Of a stretch of 25,071 bases of DNA, positions 1 to 7,997 are shown piece by piece. Within the stretch, counting starts at the first letter, position 1, and each line of letters begins with the position of its first letter. The notes under the pieces are model-generated. The model saw nothing but the letters and a program-made list of their open reading frames with translations. It did no database searches and was not told the origin of the DNA. The stretch comes from Candidatus Pelagibacter sp. (GTDB lineage: Bacteria > Pseudomonadota > Alphaproteobacteria > Pelagibacterales > Pelagibacteraceae): the NCBI GenBank assembly GCA_029941985.1, contig JAPYTV010000009.1:1-25071 (forward strand). The letters are read 5' to 3'. The position numbers were made by a program, and so were the translations under genes.

Positions 1-706
1 AAACTAAAAAAGTAGAATAATTATTATGAATTGATCTTTGTTTAGCTGCTAAAGACAAACTCCTATCAAATTTTTTATTTTTCAAACTACTTTTAATTAT
101 GTTCATTTGATTTGGAATAATTACTGTAAAAACGTTACCAAACATATTTGTTCCTAGTATCAACCCAACACTTAAAAATGCAAATTTTGGACTAAATATT
201 TTGGTTAAACCAAAAGATGTTAATATTAATAAAGAAAAAGCAATAAATATAAAAAGTATATTATTTTTAATAATTGAAGACTTGCATAAAAAATCATAGA
301 TAATCCAATAAATGAATAAGGAGAAGACTGAAATTAAAACTGCATTAATTGGGGATATTTCTAAACCTTTTTTATTAACCATTAAAATTCCAGAATTGTA
401 ATAATAAATTACAAATAAAAGTAGAATCCCCGTTACAAATGTTAAATAACTTTGCCATTTAAAAATTACTAAATTTTTAAGATAATTCAATGGTGGAGGT
501 TTTTTTAACCTTGTTAATTTATAAAAATATCCAGAGTGCATTAGATACCCTTCTCCATCGATGCTGCTACTTGAAATACTTTTGTTAAGCTTATTGTCTA
601 AATAGTTAAATAAAAAACTATTACCAACCCAAAGAATTGCAAATAAAACATGTCCCCATCTTAGGACAAGTTCCAACCATTTAAACGTGTAAGGTAAAAA
701 ATCCAT
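1..706 (-). CDS. puuD: PuuD-type membrane urate oxidase (urate hydroxylase), C-terminal part outside window
   Basis: The frame is open from an ATG at 706 to the left edge, giving 235 residues without a stop. The protein is very hydrophobic with several membrane segments. An early helix carries RWGHVLFAILWVGNSF (residues 16-31), the middle has IYDFLCKS, then LGTNMFGNVFTVIIPNQ, and the edge falls in KQRSIHNNYSTFLV. These match the conserved segments I know from the DUF989/PuuD family, the membrane urate oxidase that makes 5-hydroxyisourate and passes electrons to a cytochrome c domain. In characterised PuuD that domain is C-terminal. Here that part is off the edge, so whether it is fused cannot be seen. 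The gene starts 2 bases after guaD stops and is the last visible gene of the purine operon, directly between XdhAB (makes urate) and UraH (consumes the product) in function. The identification rests on remembered family motifs, not on an alignment. Confidence 0.88.
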   Translation of the reverse strand, partial: MDFLPYTFKWLELVLRWGHVLFAILWVGNSFLFNYLDNKLNKSISSSSIDGEGYLMHSGYFYKLTRLKKPPPLNYLKNLVIFKWQSYLTFVTGILLLFVIYYYNSGILMVNKKGLEISPINAVLISVFSLFIYWIIYDFLCKSSIIKNNILFIFIAFSLLILTSFGLTKIFSPKFAFLSVGLILGTNMFGNVFTVIIPNQMNIIKSSLKNKKFDRSLSLAAKQRSIHNNYSTFLV

Positions 707-708
707 AT

Positions 709-1179
709 TTAATATTTAATCTTATCTATTTTTTTACTCCAAAGCTCAAAAGCTTTTAAAGCTTCTGCTCTTAACATTTGCTTTATTGGTATTTTTCTAT
801 CTTCATTTTTTTTAGAAATTTCTGAATAAATTAAAGAGTCATCAAAATCTATATTTTTTGCATCATCTCTTGAATTTGCATAAAATATATTATCTACATG
901 TGACCAATATATTGCTGATAAACACATAGGGCATGGCTCACAACTTGTATACAAATCACATCCAGAAAGATTAAATGTATTTAATTTCTTACATGCCTCT
1001 CTAATTGCAACTACTTCAGCATGTGCGGTGGGATCATTTGATAAAGTTACTTTATTTGAGCCCTCTGCAATAATTTTATTTTTCTTTGTAATTACACTTC
1101 CAAATGGACCACCATTATTATTGGCGCTGCTTAATGAAAGTTCTATAGCTCTCAACATAAAATCATTTTTTGTTTTCAT
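709..1179 (-). CDS. guaD: guanine deaminase (cytidine-deaminase fold)
   Basis: This 156-residue enzyme should hydrolyse guanine to xanthine and ammonia. It has the zinc signature of the CDA fold: HAEVVAI with the zinc His and the proton-shuttle Glu, followed by SCEPCPMC with the two zinc Cys. The sequence follows Bacillus subtilis GuaD closely along its length, including SNDPTAHAEV, AIYWSHVDNIFYA, FDDSLIYSEI and an aromatic C-terminus (KIDKIKY), rather than the tRNA adenosine deaminase TadA. The ATG at 1179 gives a length like the Bacillus protein. An in-frame GTG at 1188 would overlap the xdhB stop by one base and add three residues, so it remains possible. The gene lies between xdhB and puuD in one operon and feeds guanine into the xanthine dehydrogenase step. 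Confidence 0.93.
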   Translation of the reverse strand: MKTKNDFMLRAIELSLSSANNNGGPFGSVITKKNKIIAEGSNKVTLSNDPTAHAEVVAIREACKKLNTFNLSGCDLYTSCEPCPMCLSAIYWSHVDNIFYANSRDDAKNIDFDDSLIYSEISKKNEDRKIPIKQMLRAEALKAFELWSKKIDKIKY

Positions 1180-1187
1180 TTTACTCA

Positions 1188-3500
1188 CTAACTACCATAG
1201 TTAATTCTATTTTTTAATTCATTTAAACTCATTAAAATTTTTTCTGGTGTTGCAGGAGCATCAAGAATTGGTATTGTTTTATATTTTCCGACAGATGCTA
1301 TCGCATCTTTAATTGCATAAAATACACTCATAGCTAACATTAAAGGAGGCTCTCCAGTTGTTTTAGATTTATTAACAACATTCTCTTTATTTTTTCCTTG
1401 TTTAAATATTTCTACATTGAATTTTTTAGGAATATCACTTACTGCTGGTATTTTATAGGTTGAAGGTGAAATAGTTGTAATTTGACCATTAGATTTCCAA
1501 TTTACTTCTTCCATGGTTAACCAGCCCTGTCCCTGAACAAAACCTCCTTCTATTTGACCCAATTCTAAAGCTGGATTAATAGCTTTTCCAGCATCCTGTA
1601 AAATATCAACACGATCTATTATATTTTCTCCCGTTAAAGTATCTATCGTAACCTCAGTTACCGAAGCTCCATAACAAAAATATAAAAAAGGTCTTCCTGA
1701 AAATGTTTTTTTATTAAAATTAATTTTTGGTGTTGAATAAAAACCGGAAGAGGATAGTGATATTCTATTTAAATAAGCTTCTTTAATTACTGATTTAAAT
1801 TTAAATGATTTTTTATTAAATTTAATTAATCCTTTTTTGTAAACTACATTTTTAATATTTTTAATATTATATTTTTTTTTAATAAATTTTTCTAAATTTT
1901 CTTTAATTTTTGAAACCGCATTAAGTGCTGCTGCACCATTTAAATCTGTTGTAGAAGATGCTGCACTTGCAGAAGTATTTGGAACTTTCGATGTATTTGT
2001 TGAAGAAATTTTTATTTTTTCAAAAGGCAAACCAAGATCATTAGCCACTAATTGAGCTATTTTTGTATTAGTTCCCTGTCCCATTTCAATTCCACCGTGA
2101 TTTAAGTAAACACTACCATCTGTATAGATATGGACTAGAGCGCCTGCCTGGTTAAGGTGAATAGTTGTAAATGAAATGCCAAATTTAACTGGTGTAATAG
2201 CAATTCCTTTTTTTAGATACTTATTATTTAAATTAAATTTTTTAATTTTTGAATATCTTTTTTTATAATTTGATTTTTTTATTAATTTATTAAAAATTTC
2301 TTGAATTACATTATCTTCGATCTTCATTCCATAATGTGTAATATTCTTATTATTTTTTTGATAAAAATTATTTTTTCTAACTTCTGCAGGATCTTTTTCT
2401 AAATACTTCGAAATATTATCTATTATATTTTCAATAACCATCATGCCTTGATTTCCTCCAAATCCTCTAAAGGCTGTTGAAGAAACCGTATTAGTTTTAC
2501 AAAGATAGTTCTGCACTTGAACATTTGCAAGATAGTACGCATTATCTATATGAAGCAGGGCTCTTTCGTTAATAGCACCCGATAAATCTGGTGACATTCC
2601 ACACCTTGATGCTAACTTAATTTTTAGCCCTTTAATCACACCCACATCATTAAAGCCAACTTGATACTCTGAATAAAAATCATGTCTTTTTCCAGTAATT
2701 ATAATGTCATCATCTCTATCTAACCTAAGTTTTACTGGTTTATTGACCTTACTTGCAAGTAACGCGCAGATACTAGAAGTTAAAAAGTTTGTTTCTTTAC
2801 CGCCAAACCCTCCTCCTATTCTTCTCACTAAAACTGTTATACTATTGCTTTTTTGATTAAGCATCTTTGCGATAATTTGCTGAGTTTCTGACGGATGTTG
2901 TGTAGAACTATAAATTAACAAATCTTTATCTTCTTTAGGTATTGCAAATGCAACTTGTCCCTCTAGATAGAAATGTTCCTGACTACCTGTTGTAAAATTA
3001 CCCTTTAAATAATTTTTTGATTTAAGAATGGCATTTGTAGGATTTCCTCTTTGTATTTTTTTACTTTTTAAAACAAAGGTTTTTTTCTTTAAAGCTTCTT
3101 TTATAGTAACTACAGGTTTTAAAGTTTTATAAATAATTTTAGCTTTTAAAACAGCTTTTCTTGCTAAATCAGTAGATGTTGCTGCTACAGCAAATAAAGG
3201 CTGTCCATAAAATTCAACTTTTTTGACAGGAAATATTGGATCACCATCAAAAACTGGTCCAACATCATTTCTTCCTGGAATATCACTAGCGGTAATAACT
3301 GTAATTACACCTTCACTTTTCCATACCTTACTCAGATCAATTTTTTGAATTAAAGCGTGAGCTTCTTTGCTCCACCCAACGGCTCCATGTAGAGTTCCAT
3401 TTGGTTCGTTGATATCATCTGTATAATCAGCAAGCCCACTTACATGTTTTCTAGCACTATCATGAATTCTTTTTTCATTAATAAAAAAAAAATTTTTCAT
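1188..3500 (-). CDS. xdhB: xanthine dehydrogenase, molybdopterin-binding large subunit
   Basis: A 770-residue protein of the size and layout of bacterial XdhB. It carries the molybdenum-cofactor catalytic subunit of xanthine dehydrogenase, oxidising hypoxanthine/xanthine to urate. Visible motifs are RRIGGGFGGKE (226-236), TAFRGFGGNQ (342-351), GGIEMGQGTNTK (469-480) and TTGEPPL (714-720). From knowledge of the bovine and Rhodobacter enzymes, the active-site residues would be Glu236, Arg345 and Glu717, so the purine-specific Arg and both Glu are present. This favours xanthine dehydrogenase over aldehyde or CO dehydrogenases. It abuts xdhA with no gap, so subunits are co-translated. The stretch 530-600 is Lys/Asn/Phe-rich and loosely conserved. 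No xdhC-like cofactor-insertion gene is visible next to it. Confidence 0.95.
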   Translation of the reverse strand: MKNFFFINEKRIHDSARKHVSGLADYTDDINEPNGTLHGAVGWSKEAHALIQKIDLSKVWKSEGVITVITASDIPGRNDVGPVFDGDPIFPVKKVEFYGQPLFAVAATSTDLARKAVLKAKIIYKTLKPVVTIKEALKKKTFVLKSKKIQRGNPTNAILKSKNYLKGNFTTGSQEHFYLEGQVAFAIPKEDKDLLIYSSTQHPSETQQIIAKMLNQKSNSITVLVRRIGGGFGGKETNFLTSSICALLASKVNKPVKLRLDRDDDIIITGKRHDFYSEYQVGFNDVGVIKGLKIKLASRCGMSPDLSGAINERALLHIDNAYYLANVQVQNYLCKTNTVSSTAFRGFGGNQGMMVIENIIDNISKYLEKDPAEVRKNNFYQKNNKNITHYGMKIEDNVIQEIFNKLIKKSNYKKRYSKIKKFNLNNKYLKKGIAITPVKFGISFTTIHLNQAGALVHIYTDGSVYLNHGGIEMGQGTNTKIAQLVANDLGLPFEKIKISSTNTSKVPNTSASAASSTTDLNGAAALNAVSKIKENLEKFIKKKYNIKNIKNVVYKKGLIKFNKKSFKFKSVIKEAYLNRISLSSSGFYSTPKINFNKKTFSGRPFLYFCYGASVTEVTIDTLTGENIIDRVDILQDAGKAINPALELGQIEGGFVQGQGWLTMEEVNWKSNGQITTISPSTYKIPAVSDIPKKFNVEIFKQGKNKENVVNKSKTTGEPPLMLAMSVFYAIKDAIASVGKYKTIPILDAPATPEKILMSLNELKNRINYGS

Positions 3501-4937
3501 TTAATAATTAAGTCTAATTAATCTATTTTTTTTAATTTCTATAAAGCATTTCATTAATAAATTTTTTGCAATTTCCATACGATAATTTTTACTCGCTCTC
3601 ATATCGTTAATTGGTTGAAAATCTTTTTCTAAACTCCTTTGTGCTTTTAAAATTATATCTTCTGATAAATTAGAATTTAAAAGTATTTTTTCACAATAAA
3701 TTGCTCTTTTTGGAATAGAGGCCATGCCACCATAAGCTATTTTAATATTTTTAATTTTTTTATTTACTATCGCCAAATTAAATGAAGCACAAACTGAAGA
3801 AATATCATCATCTATCCTTTTAGATATTTTATAAGCTTTAAAGATATTCTTTTTATATACTGGAATTCTTATTGAGCTAATAAACTGTCCTTTTTTTAAC
3901 TTAGTTTTACGATAACCAATAAAAAAATCCTTTAGTTTTAAAGTTGTTTTTTTATTAAAACTTTCTATGACGATGCTTGCATCAAGCGATAATAATAATG
4001 GCAAGGAATCTCCTATCGGTGATGCTGTTGCTATATTGCCTGCCATTGTAGCTACATTTCTTATTTGGACTGAACCGTATCTTTTAAGAATTATATTAAA
4101 ATCTGAATAATATTTTTTTATGAATAATTCAAATTTCCTCAATGGTGTTGTTGCACCTACTTCAATATATTTACCATTTTCTTTAATATAATTAAGTTCA
4201 TCAATTGAATTTAAATAAATAATATTTTTTATGTCTTTTTTTTGCTTTGTAACAATTAAAGACATGTCTGTACCACCACTCAGAAAATCTAGATTAGGAT
4301 ATTTTTTAATAATTTTTTTTAACTCATTAACAGTTCTTGGTGCAAAATATTTTTTATTTTTACTGTTTATAAAAATACTTTCTGGTCGTATTTTTTTTAA
4401 TAAGGATATAGTTTTTTTTTTATTTTTTTTAAATTGATCTGATTTGTTATTATTTAAATTTTTTGCAGCATCAATGATCGGCCTATATCCTGTACAACGG
4501 CATAAATTTCCAGAGATTGATTCTTCTATGGTTTTTTCATCATAAGAAGTGTTATTTTTGTACATTGAAAATAAAGACATCACAAATCCAGGTGTACAAA
4601 AACCACACTGAGAACCATGATAATTAACCATCGCGCTTTGCACAGGATGTAAAGAGCCATTTTTTAGCATTAAGTCTTCAACTACCAACAACTGTTTACC
4701 TTCAAGGCTTGGTGTAAAAGCAATGCATGAATTAATTGCTTTATAAACTATATTATTTTTTTTAAGTTCTCCTATTACAACAGTGCATGCTCCACAACCA
4801 CCTTCAGCACATCCTTCTTTGGTTCCGGTTTTTTTTAATCTTAATCGAATATAATTTAAAATAGTTTCATTGGGGTCAGGATTTAGTATTTTGTGGATTT
4901 TATTTTCAAAAATAAACTTTATAGTGTTGGAAGTCAT
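3501..4937 (-). CDS. xdhA: xanthine dehydrogenase, 2Fe-2S and FAD subunit
   Basis: A 478-residue fused electron-transfer subunit. Residues 1-80 form a plant-type ferredoxin domain with Cys43, Cys48, Cys51 and Cys71. Residues 85-160 form the second 2Fe-2S domain with CGFC (111-114) and CRC (146-148). After a lysine-rich linker (about 165-182), residues 190-475 are a CO-dehydrogenase-type FAD domain with FLSGGTDMS (218-226) and TMAGNIATASPIGD (297-310). All eight expected Fe-S cysteines are present. The arrangement is the small subunit of two-subunit bacterial XDH, passing electrons from the molybdenum site in XdhB to NAD+. It starts directly after uraH stops and abuts xdhB. The linker is coded by long T runs (10 T at 4412-4421 on the + strand), the kind of tract prone to replication or sequencing slippage, but the frame is intact. 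Confidence 0.95.
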   Translation of the reverse strand: MTSNTIKFIFENKIHKILNPDPNETILNYIRLRLKKTGTKEGCAEGGCGACTVVIGELKKNNIVYKAINSCIAFTPSLEGKQLLVVEDLMLKNGSLHPVQSAMVNYHGSQCGFCTPGFVMSLFSMYKNNTSYDEKTIEESISGNLCRCTGYRPIIDAAKNLNNNKSDQFKKNKKKTISLLKKIRPESIFINSKNKKYFAPRTVNELKKIIKKYPNLDFLSGGTDMSLIVTKQKKDIKNIIYLNSIDELNYIKENGKYIEVGATTPLRKFELFIKKYYSDFNIILKRYGSVQIRNVATMAGNIATASPIGDSLPLLLSLDASIVIESFNKKTTLKLKDFFIGYRKTKLKKGQFISSIRIPVYKKNIFKAYKISKRIDDDISSVCASFNLAIVNKKIKNIKIAYGGMASIPKRAIYCEKILLNSNLSEDIILKAQRSLEKDFQPINDMRASKNYRMEIAKNLLMKCFIEIKKNRLIRLNY

Positions 4938-5291
4938 TTAACTTCCTCTGTATGTAGAGTAGCTCCAAGGTGAGACCAATAAAGGCACATGATAATGCTC
5001 TTCAATATTAGATATTCCAAACTTAATAACAACGTCATCTAAAAAAGGTGTCTTTGAAGTATCAGTGATTTTTTTAAAATAATCTCCAACAAAAAAAACA
5101 AGTTCATATTTGCCTTCTTTAAAATTTTTGCCTTCAATTAAAGCTTGATTGGGCCTTCCATCATCATTTAATATAATGCTATTAATTTTACTTTTTTTTT
5201 CATTATTTTTATAATAATAAAGATCGACTTTAATTCCCTTTCCTGGTTTTCCAGAATAAATATCTAAAACATGAGTTGTTAATTTTGTCAT
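4938..5291 (-). CDS. uraH: 5-hydroxyisourate hydrolase (transthyretin-like)
   Basis: A 117-residue transthyretin-related protein that hydrolyses 5-hydroxyisourate, the product of urate oxidation, to OHCU. It has the three family signatures: an N-terminal LTTHVLDIYSGKPGKGI with the active-site His7, a central DGRPNQAL with Arg46, and a C-terminal EHYHVPLLVSPWSYSTYRGS ending in the Y-R-G-S tetrapeptide that separates these enzymes from hormone-binding transthyretin. No signal peptide is seen, so it is probably cytoplasmic. It is the first gene of the leftward purine operon, next to the divergent uraD that performs the following step. Homologues are also called pucM or hiuH. Confidence 0.96.
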   Translation of the reverse strand: MTKLTTHVLDIYSGKPGKGIKVDLYYYKNNEKKSKINSIILNDDGRPNQALIEGKNFKEGKYELVFFVGDYFKKITDTSKTPFLDDVVIKFGISNIEEHYHVPLLVSPWSYSTYRGS

Positions 5292-5327
5292 AAGATAATT
5301 ATATTATACAATAATAAATAATTTAAT
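5292..5327. promoter_or_regulatory. shared uraH/uraD divergent promoter region
   Basis: Only 36 bases separate the divergent starts of uraH and uraD. On the - strand a perfect TATAAT occupies 5303-5308, only about 11 bases upstream of the uraH ATG, implying a very short 5' leader. On the + strand TATTAT (5302-5307) or TACAAT (5307-5312) could be the -10 for uraD. No good -35 or Shine-Dalgarno is seen for either gene. Opposing promoters overlapping here would let one regulator control the whole pathway; that is inference. Confidence 0.45.
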
Positions 5328-5831
5328 ATGAAAACTATCAGCTCAATAGATAAAATAAATCAACTTACAAAGAATGATTTTATTGACATTTTTGGAAATG
5401 TTTTTGAAAAAACATATTGGATAGCTGATAAAGCCTTTAATTTAAAACCCTATAAAAACTTTAATGAATTATTGTCCACAGTAATTAAAATTTATGAAAG
5501 TAGTTCAAAAGAGGATTGTTTAAAGATCTTTAATGCACATCCTGAATTAGCTGTTGAAAAAAAATTAACCGAAGACTCACGAAAAGAACAAGGTAATGCA
5601 AGTTTAAATCAGTGCAATAATGAAGAATTTAATGAATTTCAAAATCTAAATAATGAATATAGAAAAAAATTTGGTTTCCCCTTTATAATCGCTGTTAAAG
5701 GAAAAAATAAAGATGAAATTTTAATCAATTTTAAAAAAAGAATTAAAAATGAAATTAATTTAGAATTTAACGAGGCTAAAAAACAAGTAAAAAAAATTGC
5801 CACCTTTCGTTTAAACGAAATAATTAATTAG
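5328..5831 (+). CDS. uraD: OHCU decarboxylase
   Basis: A 167-residue protein of the 2-oxo-4-hydroxy-4-carboxy-5-ureidoimidazoline decarboxylase family, which converts OHCU stereospecifically to S-allantoin. Motifs are FNAHPELA (68-75, with the catalytic His71), the LTEDSRKEQGNASL stretch (80-93, Glu88 the expected second active-site residue) and LNNEYRKKFGFPFIIAVKG (107-125). The length is that of stand-alone UraD. It starts 36 bases from the divergent uraH and has no evident Shine-Dalgarno. Its last 8 bases overlap the end of the convergent cytochrome gene. With UraH and PuuD it completes the urate-to-allantoin route. Confidence 0.95.
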   Translation: MKTISSIDKINQLTKNDFIDIFGNVFEKTYWIADKAFNLKPYKNFNELLSTVIKIYESSSKEDCLKIFNAHPELAVEKKLTEDSRKEQGNASLNQCNNEEFNEFQNLNNEYRKKFGFPFIIAVKGKNKDEILINFKKRIKNEINLEFNEAKKQVKKIATFRLNEIIN

Positions 5832-6144
5832 TACTTCTGGCAACATATGTTGCTACAGCTTTAATTTCTTCAATGGATAATTGTCCTTCATAGGCTGGCA
5901 TAACTCCTGTTCCATTAGTTACTGCTGAAATAATTCTCATAATGTCTGGCTTAATTTCATTTAAGTTTGGACCAATATTTCCATAAGAATTTGCATCTTG
6001 AAGAGCATGACAGGTTGCACAATTACCTTCCTCCAAAAAAATTTGTTTTCCTTGATCAAATAGATCTTCAGCTTTTATATTTTGAAAAAAAAGAATAATT
6101 AGAGCCAAAATACAATAATTAATTTTTATTAATTTTTTTTTCAC
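5824..6144 (-). CDS. small exported class I cytochrome c, candidate PuuD partner
   Basis: A 106-residue protein starting at GTG (no other Met codon precedes the mature domain). A basic N-terminus, a hydrophobic segment (about 9-21) and a likely cleavage after NIKA put it in the periplasm. CATCH (42-46) binds haem covalently and Met82 in GVMPAY is the likely sixth ligand. A single haem domain of about 80 residues, with IEEIKAVATYVA as the closing helix, makes it a typical class I cytochrome c. It lies at the outer end of the purine cluster, tail-to-tail with uraD. Known PuuD uses a C-terminal cytochrome c domain as electron acceptor, so this free cytochrome may serve that role or relay to the terminal oxidase. 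That pairing is inference; an unrelated respiratory role is possible. Confidence 0.9.
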   Translation of the reverse strand: MKKKLIKINYCILALIILFFQNIKAEDLFDQGKQIFLEEGNCATCHALQDANSYGNIGPNLNEIKPDIMRIISAVTNGTGVMPAYEGQLSIEEIKAVATYVARSTN

Positions 6145-6186
6145 TATTAAGTATTAATATAGTATTAAGTTAATTTAAATATATTT
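6145..6186. promoter_or_regulatory. divergent promoter region, cytochrome c / glycosyltransferase
   Basis: This 42-base gap must hold promoters for both the cytochrome c gene (-) and the glycosyltransferase gene (+). It is almost pure A/T and contains an exact direct repeat of TATTAAGT at 6145-6152 and 6163-6170. Several -10-like hexamers exist on both strands and none stands out, so no exact promoter is called. Confidence 0.3.
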
Positions 6187-7077
6187 ATGAAAATTTTTGA
6201 TTGTTTCATGTATTTTGATGAAGAGGTTGTCGTAGACTTAAGATTAAATGCATTGGATGAATTTGTTGATTATTTTGTAATTGTTGAAAGTAAGTTTACT
6301 CATAAAGGTGACAAAAGAGATTTAAAATTTAATCATAAAAAATTTGAAAAATTTAAAAATAAAATTATTTATCTAATCTATGATAAATCTCCACCTCAAA
6401 TTCAAGAAATAAAGGATCAAGATAGTGAAGACGTAAAGTCTACAAAATACATTTTTAATGCGGCTTATAGAGAAAATGCACAAAGAAATTACATCGAAAA
6501 AGGATTAATTAATGCAAACAAAAATGATATTATTTTAATATCTGATGCAGATGAAATACCAAATCTATCTAATATAAATTTGAATAAAATTAATGAAAAA
6601 ATAATTTTATTTAGACAAGATATGTTTTATTACAAATTTAATTTACATTTTCCTAATTTAGTTTGGACAGGCACCAAAGGGTGTAAAAAAAAAGACTTAA
6701 TTAATCCACAATGGTTAAGAAATGTAAAAGATCGAAAATATTCATTTTTTAGAATAGATACTATTTTTTCTAAAAATAAATATAGCAGTATAAAAGTTAT
6801 AAATAATGGTGGATGGCATTTTTCATATATCAAAACAGCTAAGGAAATTGAGTATAAATTAAGATCTTATTTACATCATAGAGAATTTGATGTCGATCCA
6901 TTGTCTGTTGCTCAAATAGATGAAATAATAAAAAATAAACAAGCAATCTATGATTTAAATGTAGACAAATCTATGAGTAAAATTGGAAATGGAAGCAAAC
7001 TAGAAAAATTTAAATTAAATAAGCTACCTAAATATATTCAAGAAAATCTAAATAATTATAAAGAATGGTTGGATTAA
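6187..7077 (+). CDS. family 17 glycosyltransferase (N-acetylglucosaminyltransferase-like)
   Basis: A 296-residue protein resembling glycosyltransferase family GT17, whose animal members add a bisecting beta-1,4-GlcNAc to N-glycans. The N-terminal MKIFDCFMYFDEEVVVDLRL, then VDYFVIVESKFTHKGD (28-42), and the DxD-type metal/nucleotide motif SDADEIP (119-125) after a short beta strand are the family pattern. The C-terminal part has a WHFSY motif and a basic tail. No signal peptide or membrane segment is seen, so it is probably cytosolic and uses a nucleotide sugar. The bacterial acceptor is unknown; surface polysaccharide or lipid is likely. It is followed one base later by a DUF1330 gene and stands among unrelated genes rather than in a polysaccharide cluster. 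Confidence 0.85.
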   Translation: MKIFDCFMYFDEEVVVDLRLNALDEFVDYFVIVESKFTHKGDKRDLKFNHKKFEKFKNKIIYLIYDKSPPQIQEIKDQDSEDVKSTKYIFNAAYRENAQRNYIEKGLINANKNDIILISDADEIPNLSNINLNKINEKIILFRQDMFYYKFNLHFPNLVWTGTKGCKKKDLINPQWLRNVKDRKYSFFRIDTIFSKNKYSSIKVINNGGWHFSYIKTAKEIEYKLRSYLHHREFDVDPLSVAQIDEIIKNKQAIYDLNVDKSMSKIGNGSKLEKFKLNKLPKYIQENLNNYKEWLD

Positions 7078-7078
7078 A

Positions 7079-7375
7079 ATGAAAGGATATTGGATAGCTT
7101 TATACAAAAAAATTAATAATCCAAAAAATCTAAAAAAATATGGAGAAATAGTGACTCCTATAATTAAAAGTTTTGGAGGAAAGCCATTAGTAAGAGGGGG
7201 CGAATATAAATGCTTAGAAGGAGATGATTTTCCAAGAACTGTTATTTGGGAATTCCCAAATTATGAACAGGCTTTAGAATGTCATGATTCAAAAGAATAC
7301 CAAGAAGGATGGGCATTGGCAAAAGATACTACTGAAAGAAATCTTCAAATTATAAAAGGTTTTAGTATTGAATAG
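7079..7375 (+). CDS. DUF1330 family protein
   Basis: A 98-residue protein of the DUF1330 family, which adopts a dimeric alpha-beta barrel (ferredoxin-like) fold. Typical features are the opening MKGYWIALYKKINNP, YGEIVTPIIKSFGGKPLVRGG (21-41) and the central RTVIWEFPNYEQALECHDSKEY (53-74), where the family has a conserved strand-helix. No specific biochemical function is established that I can assign. It starts one base after the glycosyltransferase stop, so the two are probably co-transcribed, but nothing in the sequence links their functions. Its last 14 bases overlap the end of the convergent DNA glycosylase gene. Confidence 0.85.
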   Translation: MKGYWIALYKKINNPKNLKKYGEIVTPIIKSFGGKPLVRGGEYKCLEGDDFPRTVIWEFPNYEQALECHDSKEYQEGWALAKDTTERNLQIIKGFSIE

Positions 7376-7997
7376 GCTCAGGATCTATACTTCTCCAAAG
7401 ATACCAAGTGGCAACTGAACAATAAGGGGAAAATCTTTTCTGTAGTAGGTTAATATAAGAATTGGGTGGCAAGTATTTCTTTTTATAGTTATTTGATATA
7501 GCTCTTAAAAGACCAATATCTTGTACTGGCCAAATATTAGAACGATTATAAGTAAATAATAAAATCATTTCAGCTGACCATCTTCCAATCTGTCTTAATT
7601 GAGACAAATAAATAATAGCTTCTTCATCAGACATTTTAGTAATTAATTTAGAATCAAATGATTTATTCAAAGTTTGTTTGGCTAAACTTTTTATGCCTTT
7701 AACTTTTTGCCTGCTAAGACCACAACTTTTTAACTGAATAGTATTTAATTTTGATATTGTTTTTGCATTAATTCTATTTTTACATTTTTTCTTAAATTTC
7801 AAGAAAACTGAATTAGCTGCCGCTACACTAATTTGTTGGCTAATAATACTTTTACACAATGAATAAAATACATCTTTTCTAGATGTAAGAACTGTCTCTG
7901 AAGGCGATTTATATTTCTTAATTAAGATAGACATAACTTTATCTTTTTTAGATAAATATTTTTTTGCTGTGTTCCAATATTTTGGTATTTTATTCAT
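7362..7997 (-). CDS. HhH-GPD DNA glycosylase (3-methyladenine DNA glycosylase II-like)
   Basis: A 211-residue base-excision repair glycosylase of the AlkA side of the HhH-GPD superfamily. It has LCKSIISQQISVAAANSVF (47-65), the helix-hairpin-helix at about 130-147 (LSQLRQIGRWSAEMILLF), and the catalytic Asp160 in WPVQDIGL. There is no C-terminal four-cysteine iron-sulfur cluster, which argues against endonuclease III or MutY. It lacks the N-terminal AlkA beta domain, as do many short bacterial alkylbase glycosylases. It would remove alkylated purines such as 3-methyladenine. Its start lies within the end of the upstream transporter gene (8-base overlap), so it is translated with it. Exact substrate range is not decidable. 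Confidence 0.85.
   Translation of the reverse strand: MNKIPKYWNTAKKYLSKKDKVMSILIKKYKSPSETVLTSRKDVFYSLCKSIISQQISVAAANSVFLKFKKKCKNRINAKTISKLNTIQLKSCGLSRQKVKGIKSLAKQTLNKSFDSKLITKMSDEEAIIYLSQLRQIGRWSAEMILLFTYNRSNIWPVQDIGLLRAISNNYKKKYLPPNSYINLLQKRFSPYCSVATWYLWRSIDPEPIQY

Noticed and set aside
709..1179. tRNA adenosine deaminase TadA
   Set aside because: The zinc motifs are shared, but the C-terminal FDDSLIYSEI segment, the aromatic end and the purine-operon context match guanine deaminase.
4231..4437. Open frame of 68 codons opposite xdhA
   Set aside because: It is a Phe/Leu-rich translation of the T-rich complement of the lysine linker in XdhA, not a membrane protein gene.
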